From positions 1,798,001 to 1,862,000 of the forward strand of contig NZ_CP049934.1 in NCBI RefSeq assembly GCF_011382965.1: a stretch of 64,000 bases of DNA. The letters run 5' to 3'. Of the stretch, positions 56,451 through 64,000 are shown piece after piece (positions within the stretch are counted from its first letter, which is position 1; each line of letters begins with the position of its first letter). The position numbers and the translations under genes are program-made. The notes under the pieces were generated by a model. It had not been told where the DNA came from. It saw only the letters and a list, made by a program, of their open reading frames with translations, and made no database searches. The stretch is from Leucobacter insecticola. GTDB taxonomy: Bacteria; Actinomycetota; Actinomycetes; Actinomycetales; Microbacteriaceae.

Positions 56451-57520
56451 GATGATGCCTTTCCTGTTGAATTTTCGAGGCGAGAGATTTTCGTTCGTGG
56501 TCGCGGATCCGATTGATCCCACTCGAAGAGTCGTGCCGCGATGACGAACGCGATAGCCGCGATCGCCGCCATCATTGCCCACAGCACGGGGACGGGGAGG
56601 AACGGGGGCAGGCCGCCGAGATCGGCACTCAGGGCCGCAGCAAACCAGGTGGTGGGCAGCGAGTTCATGATGATTTCGGGGGCTCCCGGCAGCATAGACG
56701 GCGGAATGATGCCGCCAGCAGCGAACAGCAGCAGAATCGGAAGCATCGCCGCGAGGCCCTGGGTTGCTTCCTCCTTGCGTGAGCGCGCGGCAAGGATCAG
56801 CGAGAGCGCAAAGGCCATCGCGCTGCCGATCGCGAGAGTGATGGAGAAGCTCAGCAAGTCGAAGCCGTCGAAATATCGACGCCAGAGAGCGATGCCGATC
56901 ACGACCACCGAGATGATTGCTGCCACGAGCAGGCGAGCGGGGATCTGTGCGAGCAGCAGTGTTGAGCGCCGCAGTGGCGTTGTTGCTAGCAGACGAAGCA
57001 GCCCACGCCCGCGCATGCCCACGAGTGGAACCGCTGTTCCGATAAGCGCCACGCTCATGATCCCGACCATCGTGATACCGCCCAAGTTGAGGTGCAGGAG
57101 ATCGACCCGCACTTCACCTTCTTCGTTCACCAGGGTGATCGAATTGGTGGTGAAACCCGCATCGCGAAGCGCCAACCATACCGGGTTCCACGCGGGCTTT
57201 GACTCGGTGTTGAAAGTCGCGAGTACAGAGTCTCCGCTCACCTCGACCCTTGTGTTTTCTTCTGGGCTGCCGGCATCAACGACGGTGACTCCGGCCTGCT
57301 GCAATGCCCTGGTGACTTCCTGGTTTGCCGGGGTGACGCTCGCGACTGGTTCGGGCCCGACGGTAGCGAAGGAAAGCCACATCACGAAGTACATGAGGAG
57401 GAGGAAGACGAACATGAACGCCATCGAGAAGCCGCTCAGTCTGTTCCGCATCATGTCCTTGCCGCTCATCACCGAGAGGTGGGCGAAGGCGCGGAGTTGG
57501 GCGCGGGACGCAGTGTTCAT
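56447..57520 (-). CDS. ABC-2 type transporter permease (operon gene 1)
   Basis: 357 aa. One N-terminal helix (FSMAFMFVFLLLMYFVMWL), a roughly 120-residue extracytoplasmic domain, then five helices with GIMSVALIGTAVPLVGMRGRGLLRLLATTPLRRS (conserved ABC-2 loop), LPILLLFAAGGIIPPSMLP and NSLPTTWFAAALSADLGG. Together with the shorter permease at the operon end it probably forms the exporter with the (broken) ATPase. ATG 57520 preceded by GAAGGAGGC. Confidence 0.88.
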   Translation of the reverse strand: MNTASRAQLRAFAHLSVMSGKDMMRNRLSGFSMAFMFVFLLLMYFVMWLSFATVGPEPVASVTPANQEVTRALQQAGVTVVDAGSPEENTRVEVSGDSVLATFNTESKPAWNPVWLALRDAGFTTNSITLVNEEGEVRVDLLHLNLGGITMVGIMSVALIGTAVPLVGMRGRGLLRLLATTPLRRSTLLLAQIPARLLVAAIISVVVIGIALWRRYFDGFDLLSFSITLAIGSAMAFALSLILAARSRKEEATQGLAAMLPILLLFAAGGIIPPSMLPGAPEIIMNSLPTTWFAAALSADLGGLPPFLPVPVLWAMMAAIAAIAFVIAARLFEWDQSDPRPRTKISRLENSTGKASS

Positions 57521-57576
57521 GGGAGGCCTCCTTCGAATGAAGCCAGCTCCATGACAAGGAGGCTTGACTTACCTCA

Positions 57577-57605
57577 ACGATAAACCGCGCGTGTCACGAT
57601 GTCAA
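57577..57605 (-). promoter_or_regulatory. Promoter of the ABC/XRE operon
   Basis: On the minus strand TTGACA (57605-57600), 17-nt spacer, TATCGT (57582-57577). Just downstream TTGAGGTAAGTCAA (57577-57564) has arms TTGA/TCAA and could be the binding site of the operon's XRE regulator. A gap of about 45 nt leads to the start. Confidence 0.65.
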
Positions 57606-57676
57606 GCACGCTTTACGTCCCGGCGCGCGACCCACGGACACCCAACGCTGAATCCTGGCGACTGTCCCCCATCTCC

Positions 57677-57749
57677 ACGAGCGTCCCCCAAACCCGCGCT
57701 CGGAGCGACGCCGGTACGGGGGACACTCGTCATTTAGGGGGACACTCGT
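57677..57749. repeat. Intergenic repeat motif GGGGGACACTCGT, three copies
   Basis: Two identical 13-mers lie at 57718-57730 and 57737-57749, and a near-inverted copy (ACGAGCGTCCCCC, one mismatch) at 57677-57689. The inverted pair could form a stem of about 13 bp with a 28-nt or 47-nt loop between two divergent-facing gene ends. Confidence 0.7.
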
Positions 57750-57757
57750 CGGGCGGG

Positions 57758-58726
57758 CTACACCTTGGGGTGAGGATCAGAATCAGTGTCGGGGGCAGAG
57801 TCGTCCTCCGGCTCGTCCTTCGGGCGGGACTCGCGATCGTCCTCCAAGAACTTCTCGAACTCGAGCGCGATCGCGTCGCCGGTCGCCCCCGCCGCAAGCT
57901 GCTCGTCACGGGACTCTTCAAGCCGCCGGATATAGCGCGACATCTCATCGTCGGCCGCCGCGATCCGGTTAATGTTCGACTCCCACTCGTTCGCCTGCGC
58001 GAGTAGCTCACCGCGAGGAATCACGATGTCGAGCAGCTCTTCAAGCTTGTCGAGCAGCGCCAAGGTCGCCTTGGGTGAGGGGGTGCTGTGCACATAGTGC
58101 GGCACCTGCGCCCACAGCGAGATGGGCGCGATCCCGGCTTCCGCGAGCGCCAGGTCGATGACGGTCGCGATCCCTGCCGGCCCCTCGTAACTGCTGCGCA
58201 CGGCCCCGGTCTCCGCTCGACGCTTTGCGCTCTCAGTCGAGATCGTCATCACGATCGGACGGGAATGGGGCGCGTCGGAGTACATCGCGCCCAAAATAAT
58301 GACCTCGTCAATCGCCCACACGTCGACGAGTTCAACGATCTCGTCGGCGAAGTTTTGCCAGTCGCGAGCGGGTTCGACGCCCGCGAGCAAGAAGAGGTCG
58401 GTGACCGGGGTGCCATCGAGGCGGCGCACCGTCTCGGAAGCTGCATCCGCGTCCTCGGTGGTAAGGCTTCCACCGGGCCGCTGCACCGGACCGTAAAGCC
58501 TGGTATCGGGCCAGTCGAGTACCCGGTTGCCGGCTTCACCGAACACGACCTTTGGGCGGTGTACCTGGAAGTCGACATACCCCTCCGCGCTGATGACGTG
58601 CAGAACCTCAGCGTCGATAAGCCCGCCCAAGTGCTGCAGCACTTCGGTGGTGGCATCGCCCGCGTCACTCCAGCCTTCAAACGCCATGATGAGCACCCTG
58701 GGGTGGCGGCTTGCGGCTTCGGTCAC
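57758..58726 (-). CDS. PAC2-family protein
   Basis: 322 aa from GTG 58726. PAC2 fold: VLIMAFEGWSDAGDATTEVLQHLGG at the start, VDFQVHRPKVVF, LLAGVEPARDWQNFADEIVEL, EVIILGAMYSDAPHSRP and VHSTPSPKATLALLDKLEELLDI. The C-terminus is acidic (DEPEDDSAPDTDSDP). Homologues in archaea/eukaryotes assemble proteasomes; in actinobacteria the role is unknown. The stop lies just past the intergenic repeat. Confidence 0.9.
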   Translation of the reverse strand: MTEAASRHPRVLIMAFEGWSDAGDATTEVLQHLGGLIDAEVLHVISAEGYVDFQVHRPKVVFGEAGNRVLDWPDTRLYGPVQRPGGSLTTEDADAASETVRRLDGTPVTDLFLLAGVEPARDWQNFADEIVELVDVWAIDEVIILGAMYSDAPHSRPIVMTISTESAKRRAETGAVRSSYEGPAGIATVIDLALAEAGIAPISLWAQVPHYVHSTPSPKATLALLDKLEELLDIVIPRGELLAQANEWESNINRIAAADDEMSRYIRRLEESRDEQLAAGATGDAIALEFEKFLEDDRESRPKDEPEDDSAPDTDSDPHPKV

Positions 58727-58813
58727 GTCGAGTGGCTCCTAAGTTGTAGAGGGGATCAGCCCAGGATACCCATCTCGGCTGAGTTGAGGGGAGCGGCCAG
58801 TACACTGGACCGG

Positions 58814-59524
58814 ATGACCTCCTTACTCTCGACCTCCTCTCCCGCAGCCGTGCTCTGGGATATGGATGGCACCGTGATCGACTCTGAGCCACACTGGTTG
58901 GCAGCGGAGCTGAGGATGCTTTCTCGATACGGGATCGAACTCAAAGCTGAAACGAGGGACCGTTTGGTTGGCTCGGGGCTGACCGCGGCCGCCAAGCTGT
59001 TTCAGGATCTCGGCGTGCCGCTTGAGATCGACGAAATCATCGCTGAGTGGGCCGACGCGGTGATCGCCGAGCTGCGCGGAGGCGCGACCGAGTGGCGTCC
59101 GGGTGCGCTGGAGCTACTCACGTCTCTTGCCGAGGCGGGGATCCCGAGCGCGCTGGTCACAATGGCAACCAGGAGAATCGCCGACGCGGTGGTCGCAATG
59201 CTGCCACCCGGCACCTTTGTCGGCATCGTTGCGGGTGACGAGGTGGCCCGAGAGAAGCCGGACCCTGATCCCTACCTGCGCGGCGCCGCGATGCTCGGCG
59301 TGCAGATTGAGGATTGCCTCGCGATCGAGGATTCACCCAATGGGCTGCGATCCGCGCACGCCTCGGGCGCAATTGCGATCGGAGTGCCGCATCTGGTCTC
59401 GCTTGACAATGCCCCTCATCATGAGCTGTGGCCGAGCCTCGCGGCGATCGACGCGAAAGAGCTTTCAGCGAGATTCGGCCGGCTGCGAATGAGCAACAAC
59501 GATTCAAGGGAAGAAGAGAAGTGA
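58814..59524 (+). CDS. HAD-family phosphatase (beta-phosphoglucomutase/DOG-phosphatase-like)
   Basis: 236 aa from ATG 58814. HAD motifs: I VLWDMDGTVIDSE (nucleophile and acid Asp), II LVTMATRR, III KPDPDPYLRGA, IV AIEDSPNGLRSAH. The cap domain sits in the first inserted stretch (HWLAAELRMLSRYGIELK). Substrate uncertain. The stop overlaps the trmI GTG (GTGA). Confidence 0.92.
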   Translation: MTSLLSTSSPAAVLWDMDGTVIDSEPHWLAAELRMLSRYGIELKAETRDRLVGSGLTAAAKLFQDLGVPLEIDEIIAEWADAVIAELRGGATEWRPGALELLTSLAEAGIPSALVTMATRRIADAVVAMLPPGTFVGIVAGDEVAREKPDPDPYLRGAAMLGVQIEDCLAIEDSPNGLRSAHASGAIAIGVPHLVSLDNAPHHELWPSLAAIDAKELSARFGRLRMSNNDSREEEK

Positions 59525-60567
59525 CAGAGAACGAAACACCGATGCCTGCCACGAGCGGTCCGCTCGGTTACGGCGATCGGGTGAAACTCACGGATCCCAA
59601 GGGTCGGCTCAACACCATCACGCTGGTGCCAGGCGGCGAGTTTCACAGCCACCGCGGCATCATCTCGCACGCTGATCTTGTCGGGATTCCCGATGCTTCA
59701 GTGGTGACGAACAGCAACGGCGAGGAATACCTCGCGATCAGGCCGCTCCTGTCCGACTTTGTGATGTCGATGCCACGGGGGGCCGCGATTGTCTACCCGA
59801 AGGACGCCGCGCAGATCCTGTCCCTCGCTGATGTTTTTCCCGGCGCGCGCGTCGTTGAGGCCGGCGTAGGATCCGGGGCCCTGTCACTGCACCTCTTGCG
59901 GGCCATCGGTGAGAGCGGTGAACTGTTCTCCTTCGAGCGACGAGAGGAGTTCGCGGACATCGCAAAGGGCAACGCTGCGGCTTTTGCTGGCCGCTTGCCC
60001 GAGAACTGGACCGTCACGGTGGGGGATCTGCAGGAGGCGCTGCCCGAGACCTGCGCAGCTGGCACGGTCGACCGCGTGGTGCTCGACATGCTCGCTCCCT
60101 GGGAGTGCGTGGATGTTGCGGCCGAGGCGTTGAAGCCCGGCGGCGTCGTGATCTGTTACGTGGCCACGGTCACGCAGCTCTCGCGCACCGCAGAAGAACT
60201 GCAGCGCAGTGGCCTGTTCACTCACCCGCAGTCCTCCGAGACGATGGTGCGCGGTTGGCATGTCGAGGGGCTTGCGGTGCGGCCAGACCATCGCATGGTC
60301 GCCCACACAGGTTTTCTCATCACCGCACGCAGGCTCGCCCCCGGTACCCAGCTGCCGGACCTGAAGCGACGCGCTTCGAAGACCGACTTTAGTGACGAGG
60401 ATCTTGCCAACTGGCTGCCCGACATGGGCGCGCCAGGCGAGAGCGAGCGGGCAAACCCCTGGACCCCCGAGCGTGTCGGTCAACCAACAAAGAGCGACAA
60501 AGTGCTTCGCAAGAAGGTGCGCGCGGCGAAACAGTTCGCCGAGGATCGGGGCGCCGAGCCGGCGTGA
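59521..60567 (+). CDS. trmI: tRNA (adenine(58)-N1)-methyltransferase
   Basis: 348 aa from GTG 59521. Methylates A58 in the T-loop of tRNAs. N-terminal beta domain (YGDRVKLTDPKGRLNTITLVPGGEFHSHRG), IYPKDA-type SAM site IVYPKDAAQILSLADVF, motif I VVEAGVGSGALSLHLLRAIG, motif IV VLDMLAPWEC, and the C-terminal GFLITARRL. In many actinobacteria trmI is followed by ARC/dop/pup/prcBA; here it is not. Confidence 0.94.
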   Translation: MTENETPMPATSGPLGYGDRVKLTDPKGRLNTITLVPGGEFHSHRGIISHADLVGIPDASVVTNSNGEEYLAIRPLLSDFVMSMPRGAAIVYPKDAAQILSLADVFPGARVVEAGVGSGALSLHLLRAIGESGELFSFERREEFADIAKGNAAAFAGRLPENWTVTVGDLQEALPETCAAGTVDRVVLDMLAPWECVDVAAEALKPGGVVICYVATVTQLSRTAEELQRSGLFTHPQSSETMVRGWHVEGLAVRPDHRMVAHTGFLITARRLAPGTQLPDLKRRASKTDFSDEDLANWLPDMGAPGESERANPWTPERVGQPTKSDKVLRKKVRAAKQFAEDRGAEPA

Positions 60568-60647
60568 TGCGCGCGAGCCGTGGCCGGATCCCCAGCCCGG
60601 ATTCGATAGGATGGCGGGGTTCACATTGCCCTGCGCGAGAGGTACCC

Positions 60648-61589
60648 ATGCTTCGTCGATTTGTTCCCGCAACCGCGGTTGCCACGCTTGTCATTGCTGG
60701 CCTCACCGGGTGCAGCGCGCAGGCGAACAAGGCCGCCGACTGCGCAGAGGTAATGACCTCTGGCTCTCTCAGTGACAGCGTTTCTGTGATCGGATCGTAC
60801 GGCACGCCGCCCGAGATCTCGGTGAAGGGTGATTTTGCCATCGCAGACTCGCAGCGCACGATTGTGAGCAAGGCCGAGGATCGCAGCAAGCTCGCTGACG
60901 AGCAGTCGCTCGTGTCAGTGAACATGGCGTTCTTTGACGAGACAACGGGGGCTGAGCTGTACGCGAGTCCCGTGTTTACGGGGCAGGGAGACTCTCCAGA
61001 GTTTCTGATGGTCTCTGAGGAGCTGTCGAACCCGCTCAGCGAGGCTGTGCGGTGCTCGGCCGCCGGGGACCGTGTGGTGCTCGCGATGTCACCGGAAGAC
61101 AGTGCGCAGATTGCTGCTCAGCTGGGCGGCACCGTTGGGGCTTCCGTGATCGGCGTCATCGACGTCGTTGATACCCGCGGGCTCACCGCGAGCGGTCCCG
61201 TGCGCGGTCTGCCCTCGGGTTACCCCGCGGTTGTGACGAACGATGAGGGCAGGCCCGGAGTCGTCCTTCCTCCGCGCGAGGCTCCCAAGGGTACGAGTTC
61301 CGCGACCCGCATCGTGGGCGACGGTGCAGTGGTCTCTGCGGACAACAACGTGATTGCTCAGGTTCTCGCGGTCGGCTGGGACGGTAATAAGCGCATGAAC
61401 ACCTGGGACCCTGAAGACTTCCAGAACTTCGGGCTCAAGGCGCTGCAGTCTGAAGATTTGATCTCGCAGACGGGCTACACCTTCCGCCCCGAGCTCACCG
61501 GCAAGACCGTGGGTTCGCAGGTCGTCATCGTAGAAAATGTCGACGGGAATGCCCAGGTTGTGGTTGTCGACATTATTGGGGTCAACTAG
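60648..61589 (+). CDS. FKBP-like peptidyl-prolyl isomerase lipoprotein
   Basis: About 313 aa from ATG 60648. N-terminus has basic residues, a hydrophobic stretch and lipobox LTGC (so it is a substrate of Lgt), then a long non-conserved region and a divergent C-terminal FKBP-type domain (VVSADNNVIAQVLAVGWDG, KRMNTWDPEDFQNFGLKAL, LTGKTVGSQVVIVENV, VVVVDIIGVN). Acts outside the membrane if it is an isomerase; catalytic residues are not well conserved by eye. Confidence 0.8.
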   Translation: MLRRFVPATAVATLVIAGLTGCSAQANKAADCAEVMTSGSLSDSVSVIGSYGTPPEISVKGDFAIADSQRTIVSKAEDRSKLADEQSLVSVNMAFFDETTGAELYASPVFTGQGDSPEFLMVSEELSNPLSEAVRCSAAGDRVVLAMSPEDSAQIAAQLGGTVGASVIGVIDVVDTRGLTASGPVRGLPSGYPAVVTNDEGRPGVVLPPREAPKGTSSATRIVGDGAVVSADNNVIAQVLAVGWDGNKRMNTWDPEDFQNFGLKALQSEDLISQTGYTFRPELTGKTVGSQVVIVENVDGNAQVVVVDIIGVN

Positions 61590-61594
61590 CTTCA

Positions 61595-62623
61595 ATGAAT
61601 GCAGCGCCCGGTAGATCTGTGGTGCCAAGCGAAGAGCGCATCTTTAGCCTCGTGCTGGCGCTAGTTGCGAGTCCCAACGGATCTACAAAGAGCGAGTTGT
61701 TGGCGTCGGTGCACGGCTATTCGGACCGCTTCCGGAGGGGCGAGGCGAATGTTGCTCTCGACCGTCAGTTTGAGCGCGACAAGGAACAGTTGCGGTCGCT
61801 CGGGATCCAGATCGAGACGCTCGATTCCCCGACTGAGCCGGGAAACAACCAGCTCACGAGGTATCGGGTGTCGAAAGATCGCCTCGAGTTTCCCGCGGAG
61901 CTTCGCTTCAGCGAGCGCGAGCTGATGTTGCTCAGGCTTGCGGCGCTCGCTTGGAGCGAGGGGAGCCTGAGCGCGCAATCGCGCCGCGCCGCGATGAAGC
62001 TTGAATCGCTGGGTGCCGGTCTCGACGTGCAGCACCTGGGGGTTGCACCGCGTCTTGGCACGCTCGAACCGGCCGCGGCGCCGCTGCAGCGCGCGATCGA
62101 CGATCTGCGTATCGTCCGCTTTGACTACACGCTTCCCGGGCGCGATGCGCCGCTTGAGCGACGTGTTGCCCCGCTGCGCCTGCACCGGCTTGACGGTCGC
62201 TGGCATCTGATCGCTTGGGATCTCGACCGCGACGTCGATCGGGTATTTCTTCTCTCTCGCATCTCGGGCGAGGTGCGCCCTGAAACGGCCGTATACGAGG
62301 CAGCTCTCAAAGATCACAGCGATGCCGTGATTGCGGCGCTCGTGCAGCGGGGGCAAGAGCACCGTGCAACGCTGCGGGTCCGTCGCGGTTCCATCGCCGA
62401 GGCGCGATTGGCGCCGCGCGCAGATCCCCTCCCACACGACGTTGATCCCGTGCAGGGCGAGCTCGATGCGCTTGAACTCTCCGTTGGCATGCTCGACGCC
62501 CACGTGCTTGCCGGTGAGCTGCTCGAATACGGCGGTGACGTCACCGTTGTGGCGCCCGCCGAACTGCGCGAGCTGGTGGTGGCGCGGTTGCGTGCGATTG
62601 CTGAGGGAGTGACGGATGCATAA
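61595..62623 (+). CDS. pafB: WYL-domain transcriptional regulator PafB
   Basis: 342 aa. N-terminal helix-turn-helix region (EERIFSLVLALVASPNGSTKSELL, GEANVALDRQFERDKEQLRSLG), WYL domain (RIVRFDYTLPGRDAPLERRVAPLRLHRLDGRWHLIAWDLDRDVDRVFLLSRI) and a C-terminal extension. In mycobacteria PafB and PafC form a complex that activates DNA-damage genes independently of LexA. Its 3' end overlaps pafC (ATG within GATGCATAA). Confidence 0.93.
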   Translation: MNAAPGRSVVPSEERIFSLVLALVASPNGSTKSELLASVHGYSDRFRRGEANVALDRQFERDKEQLRSLGIQIETLDSPTEPGNNQLTRYRVSKDRLEFPAELRFSERELMLLRLAALAWSEGSLSAQSRRAAMKLESLGAGLDVQHLGVAPRLGTLEPAAAPLQRAIDDLRIVRFDYTLPGRDAPLERRVAPLRLHRLDGRWHLIAWDLDRDVDRVFLLSRISGEVRPETAVYEAALKDHSDAVIAALVQRGQEHRATLRVRRGSIAEARLAPRADPLPHDVDPVQGELDALELSVGMLDAHVLAGELLEYGGDVTVVAPAELRELVVARLRAIAEGVTDA

Positions 62624-63575
62624 GGCGATCCTTGCCCCCGACCGCGTGCTGCTGCTGCTCTCGCTCGTGCCCTACCTCCGTGAGCACGGGCCGACGCCGG
62701 TTGCTGAGCTTGCCGACGCCTTTGACGTGTCGCCGAAGCTGCTGCGGACCCTGGTGCGGTTTTTGGGCACGGCGGGGGTGCCGGGGGAGACGCTGAGCTA
62801 TCAGCACGAGGATCTTTTCGACATCGACTGGGATGCCCTCGAATACGAAGATCTGGTGAGTCTCACACGCACCGTCGCCGTCGATGACGCGCCACGCTTC
62901 GCGCCCGCAGAGACGGCGGCGCTCATCGCGGGCCTCCAAGCGCTCACCGCCGTGCTGCCCGCGGACTACGCTGAGCTTGCCCGCGAGACGGCGGCAAAGC
63001 TGGGGGCGGCGCTCGGTGATGCGGAGAAGCACGCCTCCTTCACCGTGACCGCTGACGCCGAGGATCCGCGAGTTCCGATCCTCATTGCCGCGGTCGACGA
63101 GCACACCCAGCTCAGCTTTGGGTACCGCGACGCTGCGGGCGTGCAGAGCTCCCGCACGGTCGATCCGATCTCGCTCACGCAAGAATCGGGTACCTGGTAT
63201 CTGCGTGGCTTCTGTCACGACCGGCAGGCAGAACGAACGTTCCGGCTCGACCACATGAGCGAGATAACCTCGCTAGGCACCCCGGCCGTCCATCGACGCG
63301 TCGAAGTGCAGAGCCCCGCGGTCACCGAAGCCGCTGTCCACCTCACCGCATCATTACCCGCAAATCTGCTCCCGCTGATTCGGGGATTTGATCCAGAGAT
63401 TCTCGACGAAGACTCGAGTGGCCGTCTCCGCGTGCGGATCGCGGCCTGGCACGAACGGGCCGCGATCCAATTGGTGCAGCGGGCGCCCGGATCCATCCTC
63501 ATCGAAGCACCCGAGGCCGCCCGCCAGGCTGTACGGGACTGGGCTGCGCGTGCGCTCGCAAGTTACGACGCATAG
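62616..63575 (+). CDS. pafC: WYL-domain transcriptional regulator PafC
   Basis: 319 aa. N-terminal helix-turn-helix (VPYLREHGPTPVAELADAFDVSPKLLRTLVRFL) with WYL domain (LSFGYRDAAGVQSSRTVDPISLTQESGTWYLRGFCHDRQAERTFRLDHMSEI). Overlaps the pafB end and should form a complex with it. Followed 38 nt later by tatC; tatA, expected between them in related genomes, is absent here. Confidence 0.93.
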   Translation: MHKAILAPDRVLLLLSLVPYLREHGPTPVAELADAFDVSPKLLRTLVRFLGTAGVPGETLSYQHEDLFDIDWDALEYEDLVSLTRTVAVDDAPRFAPAETAALIAGLQALTAVLPADYAELARETAAKLGAALGDAEKHASFTVTADAEDPRVPILIAAVDEHTQLSFGYRDAAGVQSSRTVDPISLTQESGTWYLRGFCHDRQAERTFRLDHMSEITSLGTPAVHRRVEVQSPAVTEAAVHLTASLPANLLPLIRGFDPEILDEDSSGRLRVRIAAWHERAAIQLVQRAPGSILIEAPEAARQAVRDWAARALASYDA

Positions 63576-63613
63576 CGGCGAGATACGCAGACGGGCTGGG
63601 ATAAACTGTGGCA

Positions 63614-64000
63614 ATGGCAACCAAGGCGCGTAAGAAACGCGGCTCCGAAGGACGGATGAGTCTCGGCGAGCATCTTGTGGAACTGCGTCGGCGCCTGTTC
63701 ATTTCGGCCGGCGCGATTGTGGCCGGTCTGGTTGGCGGCTGGATTCTCTCCGACTGGGTGTGGGCGATGCTGCGCAGGCCCGTGGAAGATCTGGGGGCAC
63801 TCGGGCGGGAAGCGGCGATCACCTACGCCGACGTAACGAGCGGGTTCGACACGAAAGTGCAGATCTCGCTGTTCATTGCCGTGCTGATCGCCTCTCCGAT
63901 CTGGCTGTACCAGATCTGGGCGTTTGTTGCCCCCGGACTGACGCGCCGCGAAAAACTGTACGGTGTGGCGTTTCTCGGTGCCGCGGTGCCGCTGTTTCTC
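63614..64000 (+). CDS. tatC: Twin-arginine translocase subunit TatC (5' part)
   Basis: The frame starts at ATG 63614 (GTG 63608 also possible) and runs off the window. MSLGEHLVELRRRLFISAGAIVAG is the TatC N-terminus, followed by AAITYADVTSGFDTKVQISLFIAVLIASPIWLYQIWAFVAPGLTRRE. TatC recognises the twin-arginine signal. At least 129 codons are visible of a usual 250-290. Confidence 0.93.
   Translation, partial: MATKARKKRGSEGRMSLGEHLVELRRRLFISAGAIVAGLVGGWILSDWVWAMLRRPVEDLGALGREAAITYADVTSGFDTKVQISLFIAVLIASPIWLYQIWAFVAPGLTRREKLYGVAFLGAAVPLFL

Noticed and set aside
58088..58813. Upstream extension of the HAD phosphatase frame
   Set aside because: This is antisense to the PAC2 gene; the HAD protein starts at ATG 58814, where motif I follows soon after.

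Overview
The window is high-GC DNA from an actinobacterium, most likely a member of Microbacteriaceae; Leucobacter is a guess from gene order and protein style, not from a search. Evidence includes a mycothiol gene (mshC), PafB/PafC WYL regulators, an ANTAR response regulator (PdtaR type), the TIGR02234-type membrane protein inside a trp operon, and the conserved blocks trp-lgt-pyk, polA-rpsA-coaE and rne-rplU-rpmA-obg-proB-proA-nadD-rsfS. There is no rRNA operon, no CRISPR array and no complete prophage.

Layout. 1-10.5 kb: trpE (partial)-membrane proteins-trpC-trpB-trpA, then mntH, lgt, pyk and a SulP transporter. 10.5-18.7 kb: two small membrane ORFs, tRNA-Leu(CAA), pdtaR, a thioesterase, polA, rpsA, a DUF4126 protein, coaE and a VKOR-type protein. 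18.9-28.7 kb: rne, rplU, rpmA, obg, proB, proA, nadD, an acidic membrane-anchored protein, rsfS and tRNA-Ala(GGC). 28.7-32.8 kb is the main accessory region: a degenerate second copy of the tRNA-Ala 3' end, an IS1634-type insertion with a 54-bp target duplication, an unrecognised 435-aa protein and a DUF2200 gene. 32.9-41.7 kb: crcB pair, pdxY, DUF222/HNH protein, FAD-linked oxidase, gluQ, GerW-like protein, SGNH hydrolase and a DEAD/DEAH helicase. 41.7-46 kb: tRNA-Leu(GAG), AbiEi/AbiEii-type remnants and an mntABC-type metal ABC operon. 46-52.9 kb: MHS transporter divergent from a GntR regulator-asparaginase-M20 peptidase cluster, then uppP and mshC. 52.9-57.6 kb: a five-gene ABC-2 exporter/XRE operon whose ATPase gene is cut by an IS30-type element. 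57.7-64 kb: PAC2 protein, HAD phosphatase, trmI, FKBP-like lipoprotein, pafB, pafC and the start of tatC.

The most striking property of the sequence is about seventeen single-base losses, most of them one G or C from a short G/C run, that break reading frames in indispensable or conserved genes (trpE twice, trpB, trpA, polA twice, rpsA, proA and others). Restoring one base repairs each frame. I read these as errors of the sequence or assembly and annotate the affected genes as single genes with their true ends. Genuine damage looks limited to the IS30-split ATPase and the abiEii remnant.

Functionally the window is mostly housekeeping: tryptophan and proline synthesis, DNA replication/repair, translation and ribosome maturation, RNA turnover, CoA/NAD/mycothiol/lipid-carrier metabolism, and two routes for manganese uptake (MntH and an ABC system with a palindromic operator). 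I did not find a convincing new multi-gene system. The best candidates for something undescribed are the stand-alone 435-aa protein at 31.0-32.3 kb in the tRNA-Ala island and the ABC/XRE operon at 52.9-57.5 kb.
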